From JAAYPI01 sp036734385 (GTDB lineage Bacteria; Bacteroidota; Bacteroidia; Bacteroidales; Paludibacteraceae), in contig DAIMYQ010000004.1 of NCBI GenBank assembly GCA_036734385.1, positions 40,292 through 104,291 on the forward strand: a stretch of DNA of 64,000 bases, in the 5' to 3' direction. Below are positions 24,998 through 34,800 of the stretch, piece by piece. Within the stretch, counting starts at the first letter, position 1; each line of letters starts with the position of its first letter. The position numbers and the translations under genes were made by a program. The notes under the pieces were generated by a model. It made no database searches and had not been told where the DNA came from. It was given only the letters and a program-made list of their open reading frames with translations.

Positions 24998-26632
24998 ATG
25001 GCGACACCGGCATTTTCCTATCAAAATCCATTTCCCCTTGGGAAAGACAAAACAGAATATGAATTGTTGACAAAAGAATTCGTATCAGAAGTAGAATTTG
25101 AAGGTCAGAAAGTAGTAAAAGTTGCACCTGAGGGATTAACTCTTCTGGCAAACACTGCTATGAGAAACGTAGCTTTTATGCTTCGTCCTGCTCATCAACA
25201 ACAAGTAGCAAAAATTCTAACAGATCCTGAAGCAAGTGAAAACGACAAATATGTTGCGTTGACTATGCTTCGTAATGCTGAAATTGCAGCAAAAGGAATT
25301 CTTCCTTTTTGCCAAGATACCGGAACCGCAACTATTTTTGCAAAAAAAGGTCAACAAGTTTGGACAGGAGGAAATGATGAAGCATCTCTTTCCAAAGGTG
25401 TGTATAAAACCTACACCGAAGAAAACTTGCGTTACTCACAAACCATTCCCTTAGACATGTACAAAGAAATCAATTCGGGGTGTAATTTGCCTGCTCAAAT
25501 TGATATTATGAGTATAGATGGAGCAGAGTATAAATTCCTTTTTATTGCCAAAGGGGGAGGTTCTGCCAATAAAACATATTTATTTCAAGAAACAAAAGCT
25601 TTGTTAAACCCTGAAAAGTTAGAAAAGTTTTTGGTGGAAAAAATGAGAACTTTAGGAACGGCAGCTTGCCCTCCATATCACATTGCTTTTGTTATTGGTG
25701 GAACATCGGCCGATATGGCTCTTAAAACTGTTAAATTGGCTTCTGCTAAATATTATGATGAACTCCCAACTCAGGGGAACGAGGGTGGTCAAGCTTTCCG
25801 TGATGTAGAATTGGAAGCAAAAATATTAAAAGCAGCCCAACAATGTGGTTTTGGAGCACAATTTGGCGGTAAATATTATGCTCATGATGTTCGTATTGTG
25901 CGTCTTCCTCGACATGGAGCTTCTTGCCCTGTCGCAATGGCTGTTTCTTGCTCTGCCGACAGAAATGTAAAAGCAAAAATAAACAAGGACGGTATTTGGT
26001 TAGAAAAATTGGAAAATAATCCTGGGAAATACATCCCTGAATCAATGCGTCAGGCAGGAGAAGGAAATCCTGTTAAGATAAATCTAAATCGTCCTATGAA
26101 GGAAGTCCTTGCCGATTTGACGAAATATCCTGTTTCAACAAGATTGTCCCTTACCGGAACTATTGTTGTTGGTCGTGATATTGCTCATGCTAAACTAAAA
26201 GAGCGTCTTGATAACGGAGAAGGTTTGCCGCAGTATGTAAAAGACCATCCTATTTATTATGCCGGTCCTGCAAAAACGCCGCAGGGTATGGCTTGTGGTT
26301 CTATGGGACCAACAACGGCCGGTCGTATGGACTCTTATGTTGACTTGTTTCAATCACAAGGTGCAAGTCTTATTATGTTAGCAAAGGGCAATCGTAGTCA
26401 GGAAGTAACAGATGCTTGTAAAAAATACGGCGGATTTTATCTTGGCTCTATTGGAGGTCCGGCTGCTATTCTTGCCCAGAACAATATTAAGAAAATCGAA
26501 TGTCTTGAATACCCTGAGTTGGGTATGGAGGCAATATGGAAAATAGAAGTGGAAGACTTCCCTGCATTTATTTTGGTCGATGATAAAGGGAATGACTTTT
26601 TCAAACAACTTAAACCTTGCTGCATAAAGTAA
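24998..26632 (+). CDS. Class I fumarate hydratase (iron-sulfur type)
   Basis: A 544-aa enzyme with the N-terminal alpha part (ILPFCQDTGTATIFAKKGQ carrying the first cluster Cys) and C-terminal beta part (KTPQGMACGSMGPTTAGRMD). Further conserved Cys-containing stretches include SGCNLPAQID. It interconverts fumarate and malate and uses an oxygen-sensitive 4Fe-4S cluster, in keeping with an anaerobe using reductive succinate formation. The gene ends at a strong bidirectional terminator shared with the convergent GNAT gene. Confidence 0.93.
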   Translation: MATPAFSYQNPFPLGKDKTEYELLTKEFVSEVEFEGQKVVKVAPEGLTLLANTAMRNVAFMLRPAHQQQVAKILTDPEASENDKYVALTMLRNAEIAAKGILPFCQDTGTATIFAKKGQQVWTGGNDEASLSKGVYKTYTEENLRYSQTIPLDMYKEINSGCNLPAQIDIMSIDGAEYKFLFIAKGGGSANKTYLFQETKALLNPEKLEKFLVEKMRTLGTAACPPYHIAFVIGGTSADMALKTVKLASAKYYDELPTQGNEGGQAFRDVELEAKILKAAQQCGFGAQFGGKYYAHDVRIVRLPRHGASCPVAMAVSCSADRNVKAKINKDGIWLEKLENNPGKYIPESMRQAGEGNPVKINLNRPMKEVLADLTKYPVSTRLSLTGTIVVGRDIAHAKLKERLDNGEGLPQYVKDHPIYYAGPAKTPQGMACGSMGPTTAGRMDSYVDLFQSQGASLIMLAKGNRSQEVTDACKKYGGFYLGSIGGPAAILAQNNIKKIECLEYPELGMEAIWKIEVEDFPAFILVDDKGNDFFKQLKPCCIK

Positions 26633-26647
26633 GTTAAGAAATAACGT

Positions 26648-26689
26648 AAACAATAGCGGCTACTTTCATCAGAGTAGCCGCTATTGTTT
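26648..26689. terminator. Bidirectional terminator between fumarase and GNAT genes
   Basis: A perfect 17-bp stem (26648-26664 with 26673-26689) with an eight-base loop, flanked by short A/T runs. Its right end touches the stop codon of the minus-strand GNAT gene. It would stop transcription from both convergent genes. Confidence 0.88.
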
Positions 26690-27825
26690 TAGATAGATAT
26701 TGGTCTTACGTATGCTCTACGTCTTTTGTGTTGTTCCTTTTCGAAATAAATGTAATTCGAGTAACTTTTTAGGTTTGTTTCCAATACGTAAGAAGTTTCA
26801 GTAAATTTCACTTGGTATTTTTGATACAAAGGAATTTGTTCTGCAAAAATTAGAGCGTTTACTCCTTTGTTTTGGTAATCAGGACGAACAGCAATTAGAA
26901 GAAGGTCTATTACGTCTATTTTTTTCGATTTTAATGTTTTCAGAAGGGGAATAAAACCAAAAGGAAAAAGTCTTCCCTGATTTTTCTGTAAAGCTTTTGT
27001 GATATCCGGCATACCTCCACCAACACCAACCAACTCATCTTTTTCATTTACAATTAAAGAGACAAAATCAAAATTTAGCATAGGGAAGAACATATCCGCA
27101 TAATATCTTTTTTGTCTATCCGTTAGCGGAGAATAGTTGTACAAAGGTTGATAGGCCGTGTCAATAAGGTCGAAGTAAGAGTAACCAAAGCGTTTTACCA
27201 ACTCTTTGTTTGATTTTACTTTTACAACTTTTAAATTATATTTTTCGGTTACCAAAGCTGCGATACGAGCCATTCGTTCAGGAACAACATCGGGCGTTTT
27301 TATCCTCCACTCCAACCAGTCTGCTTCTTTTACAAAACCAAATTTTTCAAAATGTTCAACGTAGTAAGGATAATTATATAAAACCGCCATAGATGATACT
27401 TTGTCATAACCTTCCAAGAGTAAGCCTGTATGGTCGAAATCGGTAAAACCTACCGGTCCGTTCATTACCTCCATTCCCTTGGATTTTCCCCAAGCTTCTA
27501 CGGCTTTAAAAAGGGCTGTTGAAACTTCCATATCATCAATGAAATCAATCCATCCAAAACGAACCTTTTTTACTTTCCAAACTTCATTCGCTCGATGGTT
27601 GACGATGCCAGCGACACGTCCCACAATTTTATTGTCTTTGTAAGCCAAAAAATAGATAGATTCACAAACCTCAAAGGCAGGATTCTTTTTCCTATCAAGC
27701 GTGTTTCGCTCGTCAAAAAGCAAAGGGGGACAAAAATACGGATTCCCTTTATACAAATCGATTCCGAAGTGAATGAATTGTTTCATTTCTTTTTTCGAAA
27801 CGGCTTCTTTGATTGTTACTGACAT
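26689..27825 (-). CDS. GNAT-fold N-acetyltransferase-like protein
   Basis: A 378-aa soluble protein common in Bacteroidota. The N-terminal part (MSVTIKEAVSKKEMKQFIHF) leads into a region with KYNLKVVKVKSNKEL; the C-terminal half has a GNAT-like core, LIAVRPDYQNKGVNALIF, matching the acetyl-CoA-binding motif A. The substrate is unknown. The frame is open upstream to 27996, but the ATG at 27825 is preceded by a good promoter (27852-27881), so the longer form would start upstream of its own transcript. Confidence 0.78.
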   Translation of the reverse strand: MSVTIKEAVSKKEMKQFIHFGIDLYKGNPYFCPPLLFDERNTLDRKKNPAFEVCESIYFLAYKDNKIVGRVAGIVNHRANEVWKVKKVRFGWIDFIDDMEVSTALFKAVEAWGKSKGMEVMNGPVGFTDFDHTGLLLEGYDKVSSMAVLYNYPYYVEHFEKFGFVKEADWLEWRIKTPDVVPERMARIAALVTEKYNLKVVKVKSNKELVKRFGYSYFDLIDTAYQPLYNYSPLTDRQKRYYADMFFPMLNFDFVSLIVNEKDELVGVGGGMPDITKALQKNQGRLFPFGFIPLLKTLKSKKIDVIDLLLIAVRPDYQNKGVNALIFAEQIPLYQKYQVKFTETSYVLETNLKSYSNYIYFEKEQHKRRRAYVRPISI

Positions 27826-27851
27826 ATATGTATTTTTTATTTTTAAACCTG

Positions 27852-27881
27852 CAAATCTACAAAAACCATTTCTATCTACAA
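27852..27881 (-). promoter_or_regulatory. Bacteroidota-type promoter for the GNAT gene
   Basis: On the minus strand TTG (27881-27879), 19 bases, TAGATTTG (27859-27852). Both elements and spacing fit the consensus. The expected start near 27845 leaves about 20 bases of leader and fixes the ATG at 27825. Confidence 0.75.
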
Positions 27882-27921
27882 TATATTTAAATTTTATTTT
27901 TTTCTTGCACTCTCTTTTCGT

Positions 27922-27929
27922 TACTTTTG
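27922..27929 (+). promoter_or_regulatory. Possible -7 element for queG
   Basis: TACTTTTG matches TAnnTTTG and lies 46 bases before the proposed GTG start. The -33 side is weak. It rules out the TTG at 27927 as a start codon because that lies inside the element. Confidence 0.55.
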
Positions 27930-27974
27930 TTGCAAAATCTGCTCTCACAACAAAGTATTGAAATAAGGAAGCAA

Positions 27975-28895
27975 GTGGATAAAATAACGTTGACATCTTT
28001 GGTGAAAAAGACAGCTCTTGAAGTTGGTTTTGATGCTGTAGGTATTGCAGAAGCCGGTTTTTTGGAAAAGGATAGCGAATTCCTGAAAAAATGGTTGTCG
28101 CAAGATTTTGCCGGAAACATGGGTTATATGCATCAAAACTTTGACAAGCGAGTGAACCCTCAATTGTTAATAGAAAAGGCTCGTTCTGTTATCGTGGTTC
28201 TTTTGAATTATTTTCCTTCTCAACAACAAAATCCTTCTGCTCCCAAAATAGCAAAGTACGCTTACGGAAAAGATTATCATTATATTGTTAAAGAAAAATT
28301 ACGGAAAATTGTTGAAACTATTCCTGAAATTAAAATAGACATACAACAATGTTTTTGCGACTCTGCCCCTGTTTTGGAACGTCGTTGGGCTGAGCAAGCT
28401 GGCCTGGGTTGGATTGGTAAAAATACGTGTTTGATAAATAAAACATTGGGGTCTTATTTTTTTATCGGTGAAATCATTACCGATGTCGAATTGTTATACG
28501 ATAATCCAATTGTTCCCTCGCATTGTGGCACATGTTCTCGTTGTGTGGATGCTTGCCCAACTAAAGCCCTTGTATCCCCACATGTTATAGATGCTCGAAA
28601 ATGCATCTCCTACCAAACCATTGAAAATAAGGAAGATATTCCGCTAGAAATAGGAGAGGTATTATCCGGAAATGTTTTCGGCTGTGATATTTGCCAAGAT
28701 GTTTGTCCGTGGAATAAAAAAGCAAAATTCCATTCTTGTCATGAATTTGTCCCCAGTGATTTTTTAGAGATGGAACTTAAAGATTGGGTAAATATTGACA
28801 AAAATATATTCAATCAATTATTTAAAAATTCGCCTTTGCAGAGAGCCGGTTTTGAGAAAATTAAAAAAAGCATACAATTCTTTGTCCCCAAATAA
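27975..28895 (+). CDS. queG: Epoxyqueuosine reductase
   Basis: A 306-aa enzyme of the last step of queuosine synthesis: it reduces epoxyqueuosine in tRNA with cobalamin and two 4Fe-4S clusters. Cluster motifs are CGTCSRCVDACP and CDICQDVCPW, and RRWAEQAGLGWIGKNTCLI is the QueG signature. No ATG is in frame near the start; I chose GTG at 27975, which has AGGA five bases upstream and gives the expected N-terminus. The TTG at 27927 lies in the promoter. Confidence 0.9.
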   Translation: MDKITLTSLVKKTALEVGFDAVGIAEAGFLEKDSEFLKKWLSQDFAGNMGYMHQNFDKRVNPQLLIEKARSVIVVLLNYFPSQQQNPSAPKIAKYAYGKDYHYIVKEKLRKIVETIPEIKIDIQQCFCDSAPVLERRWAEQAGLGWIGKNTCLINKTLGSYFFIGEIITDVELLYDNPIVPSHCGTCSRCVDACPTKALVSPHVIDARKCISYQTIENKEDIPLEIGEVLSGNVFGCDICQDVCPWNKKAKFHSCHEFVPSDFLEMELKDWVNIDKNIFNQLFKNSPLQRAGFEKIKKSIQFFVPK

Positions 28896-28911
28896 AAACT
28901 CTATATCTTTG
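28881..28911 (+). promoter_or_regulatory. Strong Bacteroidota-type promoter for metK
   Basis: TTTG (28881-28884), exactly 19 bases, TATCTTTG (28904-28911). This is the best consensus promoter in the window. Transcription should start at about 28918, a few bases before the riboswitch aptamer. The promoter overlaps the end of queG. Confidence 0.82.
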
Positions 28912-28920
28912 TTCTCAATT

Positions 28921-28972
28921 AGTGGACGGATTTGAATCGCTTGCAACCACAGAAAAAAATGCTAAAATGTCG
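28921..28972 (+). ncRNA. Probable SAM-II riboswitch upstream of metK
   Basis: The leader reads GTGG (28922-28925), then GGATTTGAATCGCTTGCAA, then CCAC (28947-28950), an A-rich run and TGCTAAAATG (28960-28969). GTGG-CCAC forms stem P1, and TGC at 28960-28962 can pair back with GCA at 28943-28945 as in the H-type pseudoknot of SAM-II. The order GTGG, GATTTG, CTTGCAnCCAC, A-run, GCTAAA is the SAM-II consensus as I remember it. The outermost pseudoknot pairs are not clear by eye. SAM binding would turn down SAM synthetase. About 80 bases separate it from the start codon. Confidence 0.65.
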
Positions 28973-29051
28973 TTTTTGTACTCTTTGTAAGCCTTTCGGA
29001 ATTCCTTCCCCAATCAATTTCTATATTTAATTATCGTTAAATTTAAAATGT

Positions 29052-30332
29052 ATGGGATATTTTTTTTCATCCGAGTCTGTTTCGGAAGGTCATCCGGACA
29101 AAGTTGCCGATCAAATTTCTGATGCTATTCTTGACAATTTTTTGGCGTTGGACAGTTCTTCAAAAGTTGCTTGTGAAACCCTTGTAACTACGGGGCAAGT
29201 TGTGTTGGCAGGAGAGGTTAACTCAAATGCATATGTTGATGTTCAGTCAGTTGCACGGAGAGTAATTAATCGGATTGGCTACACAAAAAGTGAGTATATG
29301 TTTGATGGCAATTCTTGTGGAATTTTCTCAGCCATTCATGAACAATCAGGGGATATCAATCGTGGTGTTGTCCGTCAAGACCCGATGAACCAAGGTGCTG
29401 GTGATCAAGGAATGATGTTTGGTTATGCAACAAATGAAACCAAAAATTTGATGCCCATAGCACTCGATTTGTCTCATGCTTTGGTAGAAGAATTGTCTGC
29501 TATTCGTCGTGAAGGAAAAGTAATGACATACCTTCGTCCCGATGCAAAATCGCAAGTTACCATTGAATATGGTGATGATAACAAACCCAAAAGAATTGAT
29601 ACTATTGTTGTTTCTACTCAACATGATGAGTTCGTTTTGCCTACGGCTAATAAAACAGAAACGGCTGCTGATACGGAAATGTTAGCAAAAATAGAAGAAG
29701 ATGTCCGAGAAATCCTCATTCCTCGTGTTATTGCCAAGGATACCGAATATAAAGCTTTGTTTACCAACGACTACAAATTATTTGTTAATCCTACGGGAAA
29801 ATTTGTGATCGGAGGTCCTCACGGAGATACCGGTTTGACTGGTCGTAAGATTATTGTAGATACCTATGGAGGAAAAGGAGCCCATGGTGGTGGAGCTTTT
29901 TCCGGCAAGGATCCTTCCAAAGTTGACCGTTCAGCCGCTTATGCCGCTCGTCATATTGCTAAAAACATTGTTGCCGCAGGTTTGGCTAACGAAGTATTGG
30001 TGCAAGTTGCATATGCCATTGGTGTTGCTAAACCAATGAATTTGTATGTAAATACCTATGGTACTGCTAAAGTAAAATTAAGTGATGGTGAGATTGCCGA
30101 AAAGATTGAAAAACTGTTCGATATGCGTCCAAAAGCAATTGAAGAACGTTTGAAATTGCGTAATCCGATTTACGAAGAAACGGCATCTTACGGACATATG
30201 GGTCGTACTCCCATCGAAGTTGTCAAGAAATTTAAAGATGGAAATGGAAATGAAATTTCAAAAAAAGTGGAATTGTTTACTTGGGAAAAAGTAGATAAGG
30301 TTGCTGAAATCCAAAAAGTATTTGGGTTATAA
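29052..30332 (+). CDS. metK: S-adenosylmethionine synthetase
   Basis: A 426-aa enzyme making SAM from methionine and ATP. It starts with SSESVSEGHPDKVADQISDA (substrate-binding His) and contains GAGDQGMMFGYA and the phosphate-binding GGAFSGKDPSKVDRSAAY. It is slightly longer than the usual 380-400 aa because of an insertion around residues 155-200, as in other Bacteroidota. The ATG at 29052 gives the normal start; an ATG four bases earlier is out of frame. The leader holds the SAM-II-like aptamer. Confidence 0.95.
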   Translation: MGYFFSSESVSEGHPDKVADQISDAILDNFLALDSSSKVACETLVTTGQVVLAGEVNSNAYVDVQSVARRVINRIGYTKSEYMFDGNSCGIFSAIHEQSGDINRGVVRQDPMNQGAGDQGMMFGYATNETKNLMPIALDLSHALVEELSAIRREGKVMTYLRPDAKSQVTIEYGDDNKPKRIDTIVVSTQHDEFVLPTANKTETAADTEMLAKIEEDVREILIPRVIAKDTEYKALFTNDYKLFVNPTGKFVIGGPHGDTGLTGRKIIVDTYGGKGAHGGGAFSGKDPSKVDRSAAYAARHIAKNIVAAGLANEVLVQVAYAIGVAKPMNLYVNTYGTAKVKLSDGEIAEKIEKLFDMRPKAIEERLKLRNPIYEETASYGHMGRTPIEVVKKFKDGNGNEISKKVELFTWEKVDKVAEIQKVFGL

Positions 30333-30350
30333 AATTTTGGACAAGCATTT

Positions 30351-31322
30351 ATGAAAATCGCACATATAGAATTTCCTGATAAACCACTTTTTTTGGCACC
30401 GATGGAGGATGTTACCAATCCTAACTTCCGCCTGCTTTGCAAAAGATTTGGAGCAGATATGGTATATACCGAATTTATTTCTGCAGATGCCTTGATTCGT
30501 AATGTGCAACGTACAGAACAAAAATTGTGTATTTGTGATGAGGAACGACCGGTTGCTATCCAGCTTTACGGAAGAGAGCCTGATGCAATGTCGGAAGCTG
30601 CTCGCATAGCCGAAACCGCACATCCTGAAATAATAGATTTAAATTTTGGTTGTCCTGTAAAAAAGGTAGCGGGCAAAGGTGCCGGTGCCGGTTTGTTGAA
30701 AGATGTTCCCAAAATGCTCAAAATAACTAAGGAAGTTGTAAATGCAGTAAAAACACCTGTTACCGTAAAAACTCGTTTAGGTTGGGACGATGATAATCGC
30801 ATTATTGTCGATTTAGCGGAGCAATTACAGGATTGCGGCATCGCAGCCATCACCATTCATGGTCGTACAAGAAGCCAAATGTACAGAGGGAACGCTGATT
30901 GGACACTTATTGGTAAAGTAAAAAACAATCCTCGAATGAATATTCCTGTTATTGGTAATGGCGACGTGACAACTCCCGAACGTGCACAAGAATGTTTTGA
31001 TACCTATGGAGTGGATGCTGTTATGATAGGTAGGGCTTCTATTGGTAAGCCTTGGATTTTCAAAGAAATGAAATATTATTTGCAGACAGGAGAGCATATT
31101 ATTCCATTTGCTTTTCAGGAACAAATGGAAATTATAAAAGAACAAGTATTACGTAGTGTGGAATGGTTGGATGAAAGACGAGGCATTTTGCACATTCGCA
31201 GACATTTGGCTGCTGCTCCTTTATTTAAAGGTATTCCTAATTTTAAGGAAACCCGTATAGCCATGCTGCGAGCTGCTACGGTGGAAGAGCTTTTTGCTAT
31301 TTTTGATTCAATAGAACAATAA
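30351..31322 (+). CDS. dusB: tRNA-dihydrouridine synthase
   Basis: A 323-aa FMN TIM-barrel enzyme. It begins with LFLAPMEDVTNPNFRLLCKR, has DLNFGCPVKKVAGKGAGAGL (catalytic Cys in the NxGCP motif) and AITIHGRTRSQMYRG with VIGNGDVTTPERA. It reduces uridine in the D-loop of tRNA. It follows metK by 18 bases and ends at a strong terminator shared with rpsO. Confidence 0.92.
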   Translation: MKIAHIEFPDKPLFLAPMEDVTNPNFRLLCKRFGADMVYTEFISADALIRNVQRTEQKLCICDEERPVAIQLYGREPDAMSEAARIAETAHPEIIDLNFGCPVKKVAGKGAGAGLLKDVPKMLKITKEVVNAVKTPVTVKTRLGWDDDNRIIVDLAEQLQDCGIAAITIHGRTRSQMYRGNADWTLIGKVKNNPRMNIPVIGNGDVTTPERAQECFDTYGVDAVMIGRASIGKPWIFKEMKYYLQTGEHIIPFAFQEQMEIIKEQVLRSVEWLDERRGILHIRRHLAAAPLFKGIPNFKETRIAMLRAATVEELFAIFDSIEQ

Positions 31323-31347
31323 ATGAATTGGTTTACAACCGGCAATA

Positions 31348-31379
31348 AAAAAGTCCGAATAACGATTCGGACTTTTTTG
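31348..31379. terminator. Bidirectional terminator between dusB and rpsO
   Basis: AAAAAAGTCCGAAT (31348-31361) pairs perfectly with ATTCGGACTTTTTT (31366-31379) around a four-base loop, giving A and T runs on both sides. It serves convergent dusB and rpsO. Confidence 0.92.
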
Positions 31380-31401
31380 TGTTTCATTAAAGCAAGCGGG
31401 A

Positions 31402-31671
31402 TTATTTTCTAATACCCAATTCTTTAATAATGGCACGATAACGATTGATGTCTATTGCTTTCAAATAGTCAAGCATACGACGACGTTTTCCTACCAATGC
31501 TACTAAAGCACGCTCTGTGCTATGATCTTTGTGATTTGACTTTGTGTGTTCAGTCAAATGAGAGATACGGTATGAGAATAATGCTATCTGGCTTTCAGGT
31601 GAGCCGGTATCAGTATTGGACTTTCCGTATTTCCCGAAGATTTCTTCTTTTTTTTCTTTGTTTAAGTACAT
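31402..31671 (-). CDS. rpsO: Small ribosomal subunit protein uS15
   Basis: An 89-aa protein with TGSPESQIALFSYRISHLTEH and LVGKRRRMLDYLKAIDINRY, the S15 signature. It binds 16S rRNA early in 30S assembly. It is a single gene, with its own promoter and terminator; pnp, the usual neighbour elsewhere, is not here. Confidence 0.97.
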   Translation of the reverse strand: MYLNKEKKEEIFGKYGKSNTDTGSPESQIALFSYRISHLTEHTKSNHKDHSTERALVALVGKRRRMLDYLKAIDINRYRAIIKELGIRK

Positions 31672-31708
31672 AACAAGTTTTTTCTGGGAAACGTTAATAA
31701 AATGTCGG

Positions 31709-31738
31709 CAAAGATAACCATAACTTTTTTACAACCAA
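31709..31738 (-). promoter_or_regulatory. Bacteroidota-type promoter for rpsO
   Basis: On the minus strand TTG (31738-31736), 19 bases, TATCTTTG (31716-31709). The start would fall near 31702, about 30 bases before the ATG. Confidence 0.78.
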
Positions 31739-31800
31739 TAATCTTTCTTAAAAAAGTTTCGCGAAAAAGCTGTTTTGCTTTCTTTTTTATTAAAAATGAT

Positions 31801-31808
31801 TACTTTTG
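31801..31808 (+). promoter_or_regulatory. Possible -7 element for the DUF2723 gene
   Basis: TACTTTTG matches TAnnTTTG and lies 35 bases before the ATG at 31844. A TTTTG occurs 23 bases upstream, slightly too far for the usual spacing. Confidence 0.5.
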
Positions 31809-31843
31809 TTCGCTTTAAAAAATTCAAAAAAAATAGCCTCTAA

Positions 31844-34800
31844 ATGAAACACTTTAAACTGATAAACAATCTTTTCGGTTGGCTTTGTTTTCTTGTTGCA
31901 GCCGTAGTCTATGGCTTAACTATTGAGCCTACTGCTAGTTTTTGGGATTGTGGGGAATTTATTTCTACCGCATTTAAGATGGAAGTAGGACATCCGCCCG
32001 GAGCACCCTTTTTCATGTTAGTCGGCAAATTTTTCACACTTTTTACTTCTGACCCCACCCATGTTGCTAGGATGGTTAATCTCATGTCTGCGATGTTTAG
32101 TGGGCTTACCATTATGTTTTTGTTTTGGACAATTACACATTTGGCAAAAAAAATAATTGTTAAAGACGAAAAAGGTATAAGCTTTAGTCAGTCAATTGTT
32201 ATCTTAGGTAGTGGCTTGGTTGGTGCCATGGCATATGCTTTTTCCGATACCTTTTGGTTTTCAGCAGTTGAAGGAGAAGTGTATGCTTCTTCTTCCCTTT
32301 TCACCGCGGTCGTTTTTTGGCTTATCTTAAAGTGGGAAGATCAAGTAGATAAACCTCGTTCAGATAGGTATTTGATTCTTATTGCTTATTTAATGGGGCT
32401 TTCTATTGGTGTTCACTTACTAAATTTGCTTACAATTCCTGCCATTGTTTTGGTCTATTATTTCAGAAAAACATCTTCTCCAAATTGGAAAGGCGGCGTT
32501 TTAGCTCTTCTTATTTCTTTTGCAATGTTGGCATTTGTGATGTATGGGCTGATTCCCGGAGTTGTTGGAAATGCAGGGTTGTTCGAACTCTTTTTTGTCA
32601 ATACATTAGGTTTTTCATTCAATATAGGGGCATTCTTGTATGTCGTTTTGGCCATTGCAGTTCTTGTTTGGTCTATTGTAGAACTCTATAGGGCTAAACC
32701 TTCAGCTTTGAGGATAAAAATATCATTTATTCTTTCGTTGGTTTTATTGGGAGTCCCATTTTTGGCTGGAAGTCTTTGGGTTGGCATTTTAATTATTGCC
32801 GCCATTGTTTGGTATTTTGTTAAAAAGAAGGAAAAAGTCAATATTCGTCTATTGAGTACTATTATTGTTTCTTTAACGGTTATGCTTATTGGATATTCCA
32901 GTTATGCTATCGTTGTTATTCGTTCAGCGGCAAATCCTCCGATGGATCAAAATTCTCCGGATAATGTATTTGCATTGCAAAGCTATCTGAATAGAGAGCA
33001 ATATGGTGATAGACCTTTGTTTTATGGAGAATATTATTCTGCAGAACCGAAATTAGTTGCAGAAGGAGGTTATTGTAAACCCGTTATTATAAAAGGTGCA
33101 AAAACTTGGGGAAAAAAGGAGAAAGATTCATCTGATGAGAAAGATGAATACGTTGTAACAGGAACCAAAGATAAGGTAGAATATGACAGCCAGTTTCAGA
33201 CTTTCTTTCCTCGTATGTACAGTTCCAATGAAGATCACATTGCTGCATACAAAGGATGGGTAAAGATAAAAGGTAAAACGGTAAAATACGATCGTTGTGG
33301 TCAGGAAGTTGATATTACTGTTCCTACATTTGGTGAAAATTTGAAGTTTTTCTTTACTTATCAGCTCAATTACATGTACTGGCGTTATTTCATGTGGAAT
33401 TTTTCCGGACGTCAAAATGATATGCAGGGACATGGAGAAGTTACTTGTGGTAATTGGATTACAGGTTTTAATTTCATAGACAAAGGTATGGTAGGCGATC
33501 AAACTAATTTGCCTGCCGAATATGCTCAAAATAAAGGAAGAAATATTTATTATATGTTACCTCTGTTGTTGGGTTTAATTGGAATTTGTTTTCATTTATT
33601 ACTTTCCGGTAAAAAAGGTGTTCAAGGTTTTTGGGTGGTAGGTATGTTATTTTTTATGACAGGTATTGCCATTGTGCTTTACCTCAACCAAGGACCTTCA
33701 GAACCCAGGGAAAGAGATTATGCCTATGCAGGTTCGTTCTATGCGTTTGCTATTTGGATAGGTTTTGGAGTTGCAGGGATTGCCAAGTTTTTGGAGGATA
33801 AAAAAGTGCCAGCAATACTAGCTGCAGTAATAGCTTTCCTTTTCGCTGCTCCGGTGCCGGTTCTTATGGCTCAACAAAATTGGGATGACCATGATCGTTC
33901 AAATCGTTATGTAGTAAGAGATTTTGCTCAAAATTATTTCAATTCCTGTGCTCCTAATGCAATTCTTTTTACGAATGGAGATAATGATACGTTCCCTTTA
34001 TGGTACACTCAGGAAGTGGAAGGTGCAAATGTAGCGATGGACAAACGTGTTTGTAATTTGAGCTATTTTAATACCGATTGGTATATTGATCAAATGAAAC
34101 GCCCTGCTTATAAATCTAAAGCAATGCCTATTTCATGGGGACGAAAAACATATGCAGAAGGCAAGAGAAATTATGCTTACGTACTAGATCGTATGCCTGT
34201 TTCTGCTAACTTGAAAGATGCATTGACTTTCTTGGCAAGTGATGATCCGAGGACAAAGATAGATCCTCAAACCGGTGAAACACGTGACTTCATACCTGCA
34301 GTAAAACTTACTTGTCCTGTTAATGCGGATAATTTGGTAAAACAAGGAGCCATAAAAGAAGAAGAAAAAGCATCTATTTTGCCAAATATGACCTTGAAGT
34401 TTAAGGATAAACAGATGTTAACCAAAAGTGAATTAATGATTTTGGAAACGATAGCTCAAAATAATTTTGAGCGACCCATCTACTATGCCGTTACAGTGGG
34501 TTCTGAAATGTATTTGGACTTGAAAAAATATTTTCAATTGGAAGGTTTTGCTTATCGGATTGTTCCAAGATCGGATAGTACTATGCAGAATACCTATGTA
34601 AATACGGATTTGATGTATGACAATATGATGCACAAATTCAAATTTGGTGGCATTGAAAATCCACATGTTTACCTCGATGAAAATATCCTTCGAATGACCC
34701 GTTTACACCGTCAAATGTTTGCGAGTCTGGCTGAAGCATTAATCTCTGAAAACAAGAAAGATAAAGCTTTGGGGGTTATTGATTACTGTATGAAGGTAAT

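Noticed and set aside
27927..27974. TTG start for queG
   Set aside because: The TTG is part of the -7 element TACTTTTG, so it would not be transcribed.
27826..27996. Longer N-terminus of the GNAT gene
   Set aside because: The promoter at 27852-27881 lies inside it and homologous proteins start near MSVTIKEA.
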